A program made the position numbers and the translations under genes. From Thuidium tamariscinum (lineage: Eukaryota; Streptophyta; Bryopsida; Hypnales; Thuidiaceae): a DNA stretch of 64,000 nucleotides. This document shows positions 34,230 to 46,720 of the stretch, in pieces. How positions within the stretch are numbered: the stretch's first letter is position 1; each line of letters starts with the position of its first letter. Under the pieces are notes generated by a model, which saw nothing but the letters and a program-made list of their open reading frames with translations, searched no databases and was not told the origin of the DNA. The stretch lies in the NCBI GenBank assembly GCA_947034885.2, contig OX344749.2, forward strand, positions 35,025,182-35,089,181, read 5' to 3'.

Positions 34230-35175
34230 CCCCTAAAGCCCTGAATAGCGTTTTTTGAGATTATAAAATTTTTGGGCAGCTTACTACAGATGGAGTTTTT
34301 ATTTATTTTTCTTTGAAATTTTGATACAATGTGTGCCCAAGGAGTAGCTTTAAGGCCCAATAATTTTCATAACTTTTGACTTCATAGTTAAAAAGTTATG
34401 GTAGGATATGTTGTTTTCTTTACTTGGTGGGCAGACCGGGCAGCTGAAAAAACTTCTTCAAAAAAACTTTTTTCTTAAAAATGAAATTTCAAATTAGTTC
34501 TTTAGGTTTATACAAACATGTGAAGCTTTGAATCAATCCATTCCGATCAATGAGTCAAAAGTTATGAAGATTCTGAGTTTGGGGTAGTTTGCGGCCAGTG
34601 ACAAAATCTCTACAGTACAAAAAAAGTTTGAAATTCTTCATTTAATTCAATTTTTCATATTTTTGGAAAAAAATAAAAATAGAAGGTGTAGATTGTTTAT
34701 TACAACATTTTAACCATTGGGATTGAAAATTTTCAATTCCATAAATGAAATGTTTACAATTTAGTATTTTGGCTCATTTTTTACTTCTTTCTACTTACTT
34801 ATTTTTTCCTATATGTTGTACAATTCCAAATGGTTTGAAATTTTTTGAGAATGTAGCCAACTTGCATTGAAGTACGAATTCAAAGAGTAACCACCATTTT
34901 GAAATTTTTTTTCACACAAATGTGACCTTGTGAAGTGCAGCTGCCCGGATTTTCGCAGGGATAAAAAAACAATTTTTGTCAATTAAAATACTTATATCTT
35001 GCAATCTACACGGTGGAAATTCCTGAAATTTTTTCCACATGTTTACAAACCACCTTACTACAAGATTCTACAGTTATATGAGTCAAAAATGTGTTTTAAA
35101 AAACAATTGCACTTGTATTAGAAATGGCAGTTTTGGAGCATTTTTGGTGAAATCATAGTCAAAAACCTTTAGGGG
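34230..35175 (+). mobile_element. TTAA-family element, best-preserved ends
   Basis: It starts CCCCTAAAGCCC and ends CCTTTAGGGG, with TTAA on both sides (34226-34229, 35176-35179). It is 946 bp without a transposase ORF. It is homologous along its length to 6060-6999. Confidence 0.85.
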
Positions 35176-35179
35176 TTAA

Positions 35180-36813
35180 CTGAAGTTTGTCTTCCATGGA
35201 ATGCTCACTTAACTTGTAGATTGCAAGGGCTAGGGTGAACTAACCCCCTCGCTCGGCCACTAGCTTGGAAAAATGCTGGAATTTTTTAATTTTTGCAAAT
35301 AATCTTTTTTGCAAATTTTGAATTCATATTTGCAATCAAAGGCCCCAAATTAGCTAGGAGGAATGTTCAAAGTAAATTAGTTTAGCACAATATAGGGTTT
35401 TTTAATTGTACTTGTACCCTAGGAATTACTTGGAATGCCCAAGCAAAGAGGCCAGTTCACCCTGACCCTTGGGGAAACCTCTAAATTTTTTTTGAATTTT
35501 CCTCACGTGATAAAATTTGCAAATTTTGAAGTGAATTCATATTTGCAATCACAAACACCAAATTAAGGTTAGGGTGAATCCACCGTTCCATGCCATTTTA
35601 ATGAAATCCCACAATATCACCATTTTAACAATATTTTGGGGATGGGGGAAGATATCACACGCATTGAAGAATTCCTATATGGAAATTGGGTCCAGGTCTT
35701 TTTGTATCCAAAGTCCATTTCTAGTGTATGCTACATTGCTATGTGATATATTCAATAATCATTGGACATTGGACATTGACTATGGGATTCTTCAAAAATT
35801 TCGTAGATAGAAATTTTGTATTTCTTTTGTTGTGTAATATCAAATTGGAAGCTCTCATCACATTCCCATGCATGGCAATTCACGAAAAAATACTCTATAA
35901 TATGATGTAAGTTATGGCCAATGAATAAAAATAGAATTTAGTTATCAATTATTCATAAACTCTTTTCATCCTCAAGGACTTGAAAAATATAGTCTTGAAT
36001 CAACAATTTTACAACTTTGTAAGTTTCATCGACAATTTTACAACTTCCTAAGTTACAAGCTTTATGAAATGTCTATGATTTTTTGAATTTATTTATTTAT
36101 TTAGATATTATTTTCTATATGTTCCCAAATTTTGTTAATTTTTAGAATTAGGGGACCTACTAAAAGGAGCCCTTTCAAAAGCTTTTCATACTTACTAAAA
36201 TATAAAAATGTAGCAAAAAAATCAAACTTGCTTGAATCAAATTTTAGTACTAGAATTCATTCATGTACATGTGAAGGAAAACAAAAATATCTAATTAACC
36301 TTTGAACGCCACTATGGACATTTAGCATCCTTTGAATGATAAGGAATCTTTCCTTCTAGGATTGAAATGCAACTTTTTATCTTTGGTATTGGGGGTGGAA
36401 AGGGAAGATCTTCTATAGTACTTTGACTTCCAATGAATATATTTGGCTTTTTCAAAGTAGGTGATGTCATACGATTTCAAAATGCATAATTTCCATAGCC
36501 ACTAGTCCGTCATTCAAGGGTTAATTCATAAATTTAAAATTAATTTCTAATCCTTTAATATATAATTAAAATACAAAATCTAAAAAAAGAAATTTGACAC
36601 TTTGATTCTATATTTAGATTTTTCAAAAAATTGAATCTAAAAATAATGTTATAATATAAGATCTACTATACGTATAATAAATCTCACCTTCTATACCACA
36701 TCTTTCCTACTTATTTGTGATTTGATTCACTTTCAACTTATAAGGTTGAAGCACCTATAATAGATCACACTTAATAGCTAAGCTATAAGGGTTTAGTATT
36801 TACAATCAAGGCT
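35180..36813. repeat. Spacer with degraded repeat tracts
   Basis: 35440-35570 shares GGGAAA..CTAAATTTTTTTTGAATTTT and GCAAATTTTGAATTCAT words with 3.35-3.44 and 40.15-40.24 kb. No gene was recognised. Confidence 0.35.
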
Positions 36814-36817
36814 TAGA

Positions 36818-37904
36818 GGATCATTGCAAGAAACATTGAGTGTTTTGTAAACACTTTGGCCGTACTACATATGAATTTTCAGGATTACTTTAAAAATAGA
36901 AAAATAATTTGTTTTAAACATGAAAAATATGTTTAATGTACATTCTTTTAAAAAAGTACCCTAAAAAGGAAAAGTGTAGAGAAAGTCTCTAAGTAGGTGA
37001 ACTAGAAAAGTGTAAAATCTTATGAAAATAGGCACTTTGACATTTTTATTTTTAAGAAATAGGAAATTGAACTTTATGAAAAATAAAAATATTGGCCACT
37101 TGGGAAAAGTTGATGATGACAAGATTTCACCAAAAGAATAATCTAAAAACCATCTTCAATCTTTAAAAATTGTGTGCAATGCATAAGAGGAGTTTTAGGC
37201 CTTTGGAAGATTGTTTTAGGGTTGTTTCCTGAAACTGTTCCCACTACTATAGATCAACCCTCATTGATCTAAATTTTTGAATTTTGAAAAAAAAATTCTA
37301 AAATTTCTAAAATTTCTAGATGTATAAAAAAGAAAAAAAATGATTAAAAAATTTTCCATCTTATTTCCATTTTTTTCCATTTAATAATTAATTAATTAAT
37401 CAATTAATATTATATGATGTAGCAATTGCCCAACTAGGTTAGCTTGCTGATGTGATAAAGTTTTCAACATTCCCATAGAGATCTCAATGTTTAGAAACTC
37501 ACAGTCTTCTAAAATGGCTAGATAGTTTCTTAAATGAGAGTGTTGTTTATACTTTGTGGTGGACTTAAAATAATAAATTTTTAAATTTCCTTTGGTAGAC
37601 ACATGATTCCCTACTATGCAAATAGACTATGAAATTTTGAACTTTAGATCATTAAATTTGGGGACTCCTAACATAGTAAAAACCCTAAAACTACTATTTG
37701 TAACAAATTAGCTAAATTAAAAGGTAAAATATAAAATTATTTTTTAAAATATTAAAAAAATAAGGTATCTGTTTAACATCAAGTTAGGCATGTCTAATAA
37801 AAGTTTCAAATTTATAGGATTCATGCTTCAAAAGTTATAGCAAGAAACAACAATGTCACTTCAATTATGACTTGAAATAGGATTGGTGTTTCTTGCAATG
37901 TCCC
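36818..37904 (+). mobile_element. GGGTGATTGC-family element, TAGA target duplication, with inner insertion
   Basis: It begins GGATCATTGCAAGAAACA and ends GGTGTTTCTTGCAATGTCCC; TAGA lies on both sides (36814-36817, 37905-37908). It is longer than its relatives (1087 bp) because another element sits at about 37190-37520. The remainder matches 15251-15981. Confidence 0.85.
37190..37520. mobile_element. Old MITE inside the element at 36818
   Basis: GGAAGATTGTTTTAGGGTTG, then TTCCTGAAACTGTTCCCA on the left and CACAGTCTTCTAAAATGGC on the right, are diverged forms of the ends of the MITE at 56637-56930. A T/A-rich middle is shared in type. Target duplication is not readable. Confidence 0.5.
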
Positions 37905-37908
37905 TAGA

Positions 37909-38722
37909 ATGATTTTTTTTTTTGAGGTTGGGTTTAACAAGGTTATGACACGTGTTCAAAATTAGTGACCAAGAAAATAGGAGGTAGTGAGCAAGACTAT
38001 AATTCTTGAATGATTAGAATAAGAAAACTCTAGACATTGGCTATTGGTTGAGAGTACTTTTCTTGGTACTTTTTGACTCTTAAAATTAATAGTAAATTAA
38101 ATTTTAGGAATTAAATTCTAAAAAATTTAGAATCTCCATGTATCCTATCTATGTAAACTAAATTTCTACCACCTCATACTACACAATCTGCTCCAAAATT
38201 GCTTAAACAATTGATTGTTGGTGCCTCAATCTTAGTTGGTGGTTATTTTAAAATAGTTTTGAGAGAGGGGTTCTAAATTCCTATTAAATCTTTCGCAATA
38301 AAACAATTTTTCAATTTAAATCAACAAATTAACTTATTGAGTGAAGCAAATTTACTTGGTCAATACTTTGGATTGTTATGTATCTCTTAATGAGCTCTAA
38401 GGTAGCCAACCTCTTTCCAATCACCTCCCCTCCATTTCCAAAGCCATGTAGGTTGTTCTATTTACCGAGGAGAGGAAGTGGAAGTAACTAACCCATTATA
38501 TTGCATTATGAATTGTTGATTTCCTTTGGATTTCTTGACCAATCTATGATCAAAAGTAGTCATAATTATATGCCAAGAATAGGTTCCATAGAATCTTAAT
38601 GAAAGAAATTTATTGTATTTTCGATTTTGGGCAGGAAAATATGAAAAAATTTCAAATCCATCCCAAATATACTTCTCCATACAGGAATAATCCCCCACTC
38701 CACCCCACTCCACCAGGAGCTA
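37909..38722. other. AT-rich spacer
   Basis: No paired ends or coding exon was recognised. Confidence 0.3.
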
Positions 38723-40250
38723 TGCTTAGGTGATAGGAGACGGATTGTAAGCCGCTTCTAAATTCTAATTCAAAGTTTTTTTTCTCTTTTTTTTCTCATT
38801 TCCATTGGGAAAAGGAAACAGTACTCTAATCCAAAGTTTCAGTACCATGCAGTGGTCTCTCCATGTGTTAAAAAACACACAAACAAACCAGTTTCAGTAC
38901 CAACACTTAAAGGTATTTATGAACCATTATGGCTTATCTGGACTTCGAGGAATAGCTGGGTTTTTGCCCATGATCCATGGCCCACTCTTAATTTTAAAAA
39001 CGCCCTAGATTCTGGTCGTGCAGCGCTCCTGAAGACACAGCACGGAATTCATCATTAACCCTAACATGCAGATAGACTATGGCAAGAATTCGAGCAACTT
39101 TGGATGCGTACTCCAATCTTTGCCACTAGAGTTAGTAATTGCATCATCTGGCACCAGAACAACTCAACAACCCTCCCTCTTCTTGTGTTTTCAGCTAATA
39201 TAATTTCTTTTTTCTCCTTTTCCTTGTCCAGCCTTTTGGGGCTTGACTGTTCTGTTTCGTGTTCACTTTAATTCAATGATTCGGAAAGAAGAAAAAAAAA
39301 CAAAAAAAACAATTTATGAACAACTGGAGGAGCTCGCCAAGTATACACGTCAGGTGCATTGTATCTGGACAAGCAGACTGATGTCATACAGTGTACCATA
39401 CGAACTTCTTTCTTTTCTTCTTTTTTTTAAACTAATGAAACCAGAAATTTTTTTTAACAAACAGGAGACCCATTGCATTAAAAAGAGAAAGAATACTAAG
39501 GCCAGACAAACAAGCCTGGTCAGGAAAAGAGACAAGAGAGCACTTGGCATCAGAGCAAAAGATCATCCCTACAAAATCCTGCATTCCAGAAGATGAATGG
39601 TGTTTCAAAGAATCTCATCCTCTTCTAATCTACTAGCAAGGATAGGTGATTGAAGCCAAATATTTTCAAACTTTGTGCGAGTGTTGGCTGCCAAATGAGG
39701 ATGGGGTCTAACTACACTTTGGGCTTTCACTAGGGTAGCTTTCCCAGTGTCTAGTAATGCTACCCATAGTGTTCTTTGAATAATGTCTCGCAGCCAAGAA
39801 AAATTAGCAAAGGTTAGATTATTGCGAGCTATCCAAATAATTCAAAGTGCTTGGCCTCAAAGCAGGGTCCATATAAGCCAGAGATTGTTGAGTCTCCGTG
39901 GGATTGGGTCACCCAAGACACATTGTGTAAATGTGAAATGAGAGTGTGGGCCTAAAATTAGTTGAAAACCTCTAAGATGATGTAGAATCAACTAGGCATA
40001 CTCCTAGACCACTTGCGCTTGGAGGAACCTGTAGAACTTGTGAAATGGAGTTTTAGAATTTCATTGCCAGAAAATCATCATATGAAATAAACTCACTATT
40101 TTTCAAAGAGGGGCAAAATATTAGGTCAGGGTGAACAGACCCGTGGCTTGCTCATCCCCTAGGGAAAACACTGATTTCTTTTTGAATTTTTTGCTTATGA
40201 TGAAATTTGCAAACTTGAATTCATATATCCACTTAAAAGCCCCTAATTAA
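38723..40250 (+). repeat. Duplicated block, copy B, split by a LINE fragment
   Basis: It repeats in order the tracts of 2780-3440. Between the GGTGCATTGTATCT tract and the TTTTCAAAGAGGGGCAAAATA tract lies LINE-derived sequence absent from copy A. An open stretch reading EELAKYT near 39320 also occurs near 43720 and, in changed form, near 3020, but no longer gene could be followed. Confidence 0.5.
39421..40075 (-). mobile_element. LINE 3' fragment (L1-like), with ORF2 C-terminus relic
   Basis: On the minus strand the translation shows IWIARNNLTFANFSWLRDI followed by QRTLWVALLDTGKATLVKAQ. This resembles the zinc-knuckle region at the C-terminus of plant L1 reverse-transcriptase polyproteins. 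The reading is broken: two Trp codons just upstream read as TGA. The 3' end is a TTAATGCAATGGGTCTC-type tail followed by an A-rich run (T-rich on plus, 39421-39457). It is 5'-truncated, as is usual for LINEs. Confidence 0.6.
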
Positions 40251-41355
40251 CTATAGAAGGTGCACTAGATAAATTTTTCAAGTACAAAATAGGGTGTCAT
40301 TTTATTTTCTAGCGCCCTTGAAATGATTTAGAATGACTTAGGGAGGAATGAAAGATGAGCAAAGAGTCAGCTCAACTGATCAAATTTCATCAAATGTCGA
40401 TGAAATTGGTGGCACAAACCTAGGCCCTTGCTCCTCCCACCCAACCTTTGCCTGCATGAACTGCCCTCCATTTAATCAACTGCCTCCTACTAGCTATAGG
40501 CCTTGCCCGATCTGCCCCTCCTCTCCCACTTTGTCAAAAAAAATTCATAACTTCTTGCCCAAAGGTCCAAATGAGAAAAAATTTGATCCTCACATAGCTC
40601 TCTAGATCCTCTACATCCACTAAAAGTTTCACAAAATCTTATACACTAGAATGCCCATAGGTACATGCCCAAAATTCTGTTTGTCCCCAAAAGGGACAAT
40701 GGTCCTTTAGGGGTTAAGTTATACTTATCTCACAAAGTTGAACCACTAGGGTAAAATTTGTATTCTCCGGTGATAAATAAACAAAAACAAAAAACCTTGT
40801 TTTGTGCCATATTTAGGGTATGTTCATCTTAAGACATCCTCATTAATTTGGGACCTTTCATTGCAGATATGAGTTCCAAATCTACAAATTTTATCATGTG
40901 TGAATATGAAAAATTATGCCAAGGTAAATCCAACTTGATAATTCCACTTCATGGTTGGAAATGGGAGTTAGTGCCAATTCTAAGTGCATAGTACATAGTG
41001 ACAAAAGGTGAGCTTTCAATTAATTGTTGATTAATTTTCAAGTAAATATATTGTTTGTACACATGGCATGTATTGATTGAACATCAAATTTAATTAAAGA
41101 CAACCCCCTAACCATGAACTCATGTCAAAGCTTTAGCATTAAATGATACATTTCTGAGTTTGTGAGGTTTGGAAAGTTATCTACACCCCCCTGCCCCCTT
41201 AACTTCAAAATTTAATCTCAAGAAAAAACAATATAGATTAATGCTTTTGTACTTTTGTATCCATATTATATTCTGATATTTTTATTTTTATTTTTGTGAT
41301 TAATTGTAACTATATTTGTTTCATATTTTTGTGATTGCGACTATGTTCGTATGTA
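40251..41355. repeat. Spacer with a truncated TTAA-family end at 40713
   Basis: GGTCCTTTAGGGG followed by TTAA (40701-40717) is the right end of a TTAA-family element. Its left end was not recognised. The remainder is AT-rich; the ORF at 40348-40605 is not supported as a gene. Confidence 0.45.
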
Positions 41356-42751
41356 CAGTGGGGTACCAATCAAAATATCGTTTTTGAATCCGCAGTGAGA
41401 AAATTTCAGTACTACCAACTTTGAAAGCCTCCCAAGAGCTCAAAAATTGGTACTCTACCACAAAATTTTTACCACAACATCGTCTTTAAGTTAATTATAT
41501 GTATGCTAAATTTCAAGGCCAAAAGATCCACAGAAAAAAAGTTATTAAAAATCTACCAACATGGGTAGTGGTGAGAAACATTTCACTACTTTCAAGTTTG
41601 ACACCTTCCTAAGGATTGAGTTCTTTTTCTTTTTCCATGAAATTTTTTTCATGAAATAATATCCATGTTTTTAATATGAATAAAAAATTTCAAGGTAAAA
41701 AAAGTTTTTTTAAAGAAGATATTTGAAATCTCCCAACAGGTGTAGTTTTGAGAAAATTTTCACAATTTTCAACTTTGACACCCTCTCAAGGGCTGGAAAA
41801 TTGGTTTCTTACCATGAATTTTTTTTCGTGAAGTCATCTTTGTGTTGATAATATGTGCTCTAAATTTCAAGTTCAAATGAATTACCAAAAAAAAGATATA
41901 CAAAATCTCCCAACATGTGTAGTTGTGAGGAGGAGTTTTTGAGCCCTTAGTATAGTGTTGTTTTGTGGAGCAAAGTTTGACATGAATGTAAAAACTCAAC
42001 CTCACAACTACACATGTTGAGAGATTTTGAACATCTTTTTTTGAGTAAGTGTTTTCAACTTGAAATTTGGAACATATATTATCAACATAAAGTTGATCTT
42101 ATTCAAAAAAAATTCATGTTAAAGAGACAAATTTTCAGCCCTTGGGAGGGTGTCAAAGTTGGCAATAGTGAAAATTTCCTCACAATTACACATGTTGGGA
42201 GATTTTGTATATCTTTTTTTTCGTAATTCATTTAAACTTGAAATTTAGAGAACATATTATCAACACAAAGATGACTTCACAAAAAAAATTCATGGTAAGA
42301 AACCAATTTTTGAGACCTTGAGAGGGTGTCAAACTTGGAAATTGTGAAAAATTTCTCAAAGCTACACCTGTTGGGAGATTTCAAATATCTTCTTTAAAAA
42401 AACTTTTTTTATCTTGAAATTTTTTACACATATTAAAAACATGGATATTGTTTCATGACAATAATTTCATGGGAAAAGAAAAAAAAATCAATCCTGAGGA
42501 AGGTATCAAAGTTGAAAGTAGTGAAATGTTTCTCACCACTACCCATGTTGGTAGATTTTGAATAAATTTTTTTCTGTAGATCTTTTGGCCTTGAAATTTG
42601 GCATACATATAATTAACTTAAATATGATGTTGTGGTAAAAATTTCGTGGTAGAATACCAATTTTTGAGCTCTCGGGAGGCTTTCAAAGTTGGTAGTACTG
42701 AAATTTTCTCACTGCGAATTCAAAAACGACATTTTGATTGGTACCCCACTA
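41356..42751. mobile_element. 1.4-kb foldback element with Tc1/mariner-like ends
   Basis: The left end CAGTGGGGTACCAATCAAAA is mirrored by TTTTGATTGGTACCCCACTA, and TA lies outside both (41354-41355, 42752-42753). CAGT-type ends and a TA duplication fit Tc1/mariner. The whole element folds into two arms of about 650 bp. Each arm holds roughly three diverged direct subunits of about 180 bp carrying ATCTCCCAACA.GTGTAGTT, TTGACACC.TC and ATTTTTTT.GTGAA words. No transposase ORF; ORFs here are artefacts of the palindrome. Confidence 0.75.
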
Positions 42752-42753
42752 TA

Positions 42754-44448
42754 CACATGTATATATCTATAATTAGTATTCATGAGCTTTGTATACACTA
42801 ATTGTATTTTGATCAATTCCAAGGGAAGGGAATACTTAATTGCTTCCCAAATTAATCAATGTTGTCTTTTTTCCATGCTGGGAGGGGAGGGGGAGAAGAA
42901 GGGAGGGGGAGGGGGGTAGACATGTCATAGTGAAATTGATAGGTTGGCCCTTGACACAATTACAATAGCATGTGGACAACATTCAATTACCAATGAAGTA
43001 AGTTGAGGTGTATAAAACCTCACCTTCTACACATTTTCCCTACTTCTTTGTCATTTGTTTCACTTTCAACTTCTATATGACTAGTAGTTATTTTGAAACA
43101 ATTTTGAAAAAGGGGTTCAAAATTCCTTATTAAAACTTTTGCAAAGAGAACTATTTTCCGGTTTTTGCAAAAAAAGGCATAGTTTGTATATACATCAAAG
43201 TTTTTATATAACAATTTTTATGTTAATTTTGAGAGAAATTATGACAAATATATTTTAAAATGATCATTTAGTAATGATTTCTCTATGAGAATTATATGTA
43301 CAAAAAATCTAGTCCTAGTTTGGAGGTTAAAGAAATTTGTGAATACAATGCTTTAGATTGTTACGGAGCTCTTGATCAATCACTATGATTCAAAATTTCA
43401 ATATAAACTTGAGGTAACTACACCTAAAAATTGACCCCTTTCTAAAATCACCTTGTGCATATTCTTGTTTAAAATGTAATCCCACCATTCATGAGAGTTT
43501 AGAATTGATTTTAGAAACACCTATTTTCAGCACTTTGAATATTCATAGTTTATTTGTACTTTGTCAAAAAATTACATTCTAAGAGAATCTAGAATTCTCT
43601 TTTGACTACCAATAGGACCCCACAAAAAGTTTTTCAATCCAATAATGACAAACCATGTACAATTGCTTATTTGGTTGATTTTAGGTGTATTTACCTTAAA
43701 CTTAGAAGTGTTTGTAAAAAAGTGGAAGAGCTTGCCAAGTACACACTCAAATGCATTGTATGTAGAAAAGCAAGACAAGTGTTTCAAAACCCATTGACAT
43801 TGTACAACTTCATTAAGTACCAAGTGACCCTTTTTTAATGTGGCAAAATCAAGTAGTGTTTGGAAAACTTCTTAAGTTTCATCGGTTAGTTTCCATCAAT
43901 TCTCCAATACAAAGTCCGGGTATTTTTACTATTTTTACTTAAAATATAAATCTCATAGATTATTTCACCAATTTTTTGCCAAGGATTTCAAATTGCAATC
44001 ACTTTTTTTCCAATTCCACAAGTTAACTTAGAGCTAGGCATTGGTTTCCCTAATATTGGACAAAACATTGTTAGATGGTGAAATTGATGAGATCTTTGAC
44101 ATACATTAAATTAACATTGTTGAAAACATTGTGTACCAATGAGATAGGGGTCTATCTTTGAAAAGGCCCTTAAATGATGAAAAAGGGTCTTATTGATGGC
44201 TTTGCAATCAACACCTATCATTGAATTTACCAATAAGTTCTTCAACTCTTTCTAAGCATGTAGCAAAGCATAAACCTTTCTAACTATGGGGTAATAATTG
44301 GTTGATTTTATAATGCTACTTATAGATAGAACTAAAGGAATGAAAGGAAAAATGGCATTGCATTGACACAAAATTAAACTACTTGTGGGAAGAATCAATG
44401 AATATGAACTTATTTGAATAGCAAGTTAGTAGGAGAATTTCATGCATA
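42754..44448. other. AT-rich spacer with one G-rich tract
   Basis: 42881-42917 is a run of GGGAGGGG-type blocks. 43570-43830 contains an open stretch with EELAKYTLKC related to the repeat at 39.3 kb. No gene was established. Confidence 0.4.
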
Positions 44449-44593
44449 GGTCATTGGAAGAAACATTAGCAATTTTTCTCACAAAATGACCTATTTTTGC
44501 AAGTACTATGACTTTGGAATAAGTTTTTGTTAAATAAATCACAAGTACATACTCTACAAGTAATCACTTTAAAAACAATGTGAGTCCTACTGT
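44449..44593 (+). mobile_element. Truncated GGGTGATTGC-family left end
   Basis: GGTCATTGGAAGAAACATT and the following TACTATGACTTTGGAATAAG match the left part of the outer element at 27549. It stops where a CACTA-like end begins. Confidence 0.5.
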
Positions 44594-45200
44594 CACTACC
44601 TGAAAATGGATGTTTTATGACTACAAAATATGACTGCAACAAGTTATAAAATCTCAAAATATGACTTAGGCCAAAATCACTATAGGTGATTTTGAACATG
44701 ACTGGGTCCACTCATTTCCAATGAGTCGCATTAGACATCAACCATATTAGTAGTGTATATGTGTATAGCCATAATTAACCATTTTTTTCCCAATGTAGCA
44801 TACAAGTTGGCTATCCTCAGAGGCTTGATTTTTTCTTGATTTGCTTGGGCAAAAACGAAAAAAGTTTGCATGGCATATGAATCCATCTAGTTATATTTTG
44901 GTTGATGTGGATTATGACTATGTAGAGTCAATTTTTGGCTAAGTGGCATATGACTTTGTGCAATCATATTTTTTAGTGTTAAGAAAGAAAACTTTTGTGA
45001 GTCATATTTTCAACATTGTAGAAAATGACTATTGTGAGTCTATTTTTTGTTGATGTGGAAAATTACCCTTGTAACTTGGATTTTTTATTAATGTGAAATA
45101 TGACTCATGAGAGTGTTAGGTTAATGATGATGTGATAGTTGATATGGAATGTTATCAATAATTGTATGATTGAATATAATCATACCTTCAAAAATTTAGA
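44594..45200 (+). mobile_element. TGACT-rich CACTA-like element, left end
   Basis: It starts CACTACCTGAAAATGGATG and contains many ATATGACT and GTGAGTC words like the elements at 8.6 and 20.1 kb. The right end was not found. Confidence 0.35.
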
Positions 45201-46189
45201 GTGACATTTATGGCATGACTAAAAGTAGTATGTGAATACAACTAGTCATATTTTGGCCAAGATATATTGTGAAATATTAATTAAGCAAGTGATATTTTGG
45301 ATAAGTGGGAGTTGAATTTCTTAGGTCTGTATGCATGATTTGTAAATGGGGTGAGTGAGGTTGACAACAACTTTTGTCGTAAACTACAATCACACTTTGA
45401 TATGACTCATTGTAGTCATGTATAAACATGGTTTAGTAGCTGATTGCAAAATTCTATCCAATTAAAAGTGAATATGCATAATTTTTGAGATAGACAAGAG
45501 TCAATCATATTAATTAGAAAGTGAAATGCAAAAGAAGAATGTGTCTCTTTTCAATGACATTTATTAGTCACTCATACAAAACATATCACAATGATTCTTT
45601 ATAAATGTATATTCCCACATGCTTATAGGACCTATATTCCTTACACAAATGTGTAGATGTTCAATCTATAGTGTTGTAAATAGCTTTGAATAACTTCATT
45701 CCAACCTCCATTGCGTACATGTGCAATCAAGAAGGTTAATTTTTAGTGAATGAACAATATAGCTCAACTTTAAAGATTTAAGGCAATACAAAATGTGTAA
45801 TACAAATTTTAGGTAAGAAAAAGTCAAAAATGGCAAATTTTGTTGAAATGGCGGTATTTCATTAGTTTGATACTTTTACAATTTAGACCATGAGTTATAA
45901 GATCTAAATCCTTCATAGATTTTTGAAATCTCTCTCTCTATATATTGTAAATGTCTGAACCTATACTCGTCCAACATGTTTCACACTACAGTGACCACAC
46001 AGTTTGAAATCTAAATTTGTCATAGATTTTGGAAATCTATAAGTGTCTTAGATGTCTAAAAATCTATATCAATCATAGAGGTTAGTTTCTAGTTCTGATT
46101 GTGCAGTCAGAAAAAAGGCAATTGGAATACCACCATTTTAATGAAATTTGCCATCAAATCACTATATCTAAAAAATTGCAAATAAGAAG
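45201..46189. other. AT-rich spacer
   Basis: No paired ends, tandem arrays or exon were recognised. Confidence 0.3.
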
Positions 46190-46720
46190 AAGAGAGTATA
46201 GCAATGGTGATAAAAAGACAACTAGAAAAAAGTAGGAAGTACTAAGAGCTAATGACAAGGAAGAAGTAAAATGCAACAAGATGCAATAAAAGCAAAAATA
46301 AGAAAGAATTAAGAATTTAAGATGTAACAAAAAAATATAGGTTTAGATACAACAAAATGAAAAAAATTCACAACAGGAAGCAAGAACTAAAGTATAACAA
46401 GGAGCATAAGTTGAGAAGAAGAAATTAGAAGGAAGAATTAAAGAAAAAAAAGAAGTAACAAGCAACAAGTAGAAATGAAAAACAAAAAATAATAGAATGC
46501 AACAAGAAAGAGAAGTAAGAACTAAGAGGTAATATAAGAGAAAACTATTAGTAAAGAACAAAAACTAAGAGGCAACAAGAAGTGAGAACTAATAAACAAC
46601 AATAGGGTAAACAATTAAGAAACAAAAAAGAAGCAATCTTGAGCTACTAGGCAACAACAAGCAAAAGCCAAGAGGCAACAAGAAGCAATGAAAAAGAAGT
46701 AAAAATAGTTAAACGTTCGA
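46190..46720 (+). repeat. Purine-rich degenerate repeat tract
   Basis: Over about 530 bp the plus strand is mostly A and G. AAGAAGTAA, GCAACAAGAAG and AACTAAGAGGCAACAAG words recur without a fixed period. This gives a strong strand asymmetry. The minus-strand ORF across it is a composition artefact. Confidence 0.6.

Noticed and set aside
34230-35175. Calling the TTAA family piggyBac outright
   Set aside because: No transposase is visible, and one member has an ATAA duplication; end form alone is not enough.
39243-39596. 117-codon ORF
   Set aside because: It runs from the duplicated block into the antisense strand of the LINE fragment, so it joins unrelated sequences.
41769-42226. Facing ORFs on opposite strands
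   Set aside because: They are mirror images produced by the foldback element and change frame between subunits, so they are not genes.
46343-46561. Minus-strand ORF rich in Phe, Leu and Ser
   Set aside because: The purine-rich plus strand lacks stop words on the other strand; it is a composition effect, not a membrane protein.
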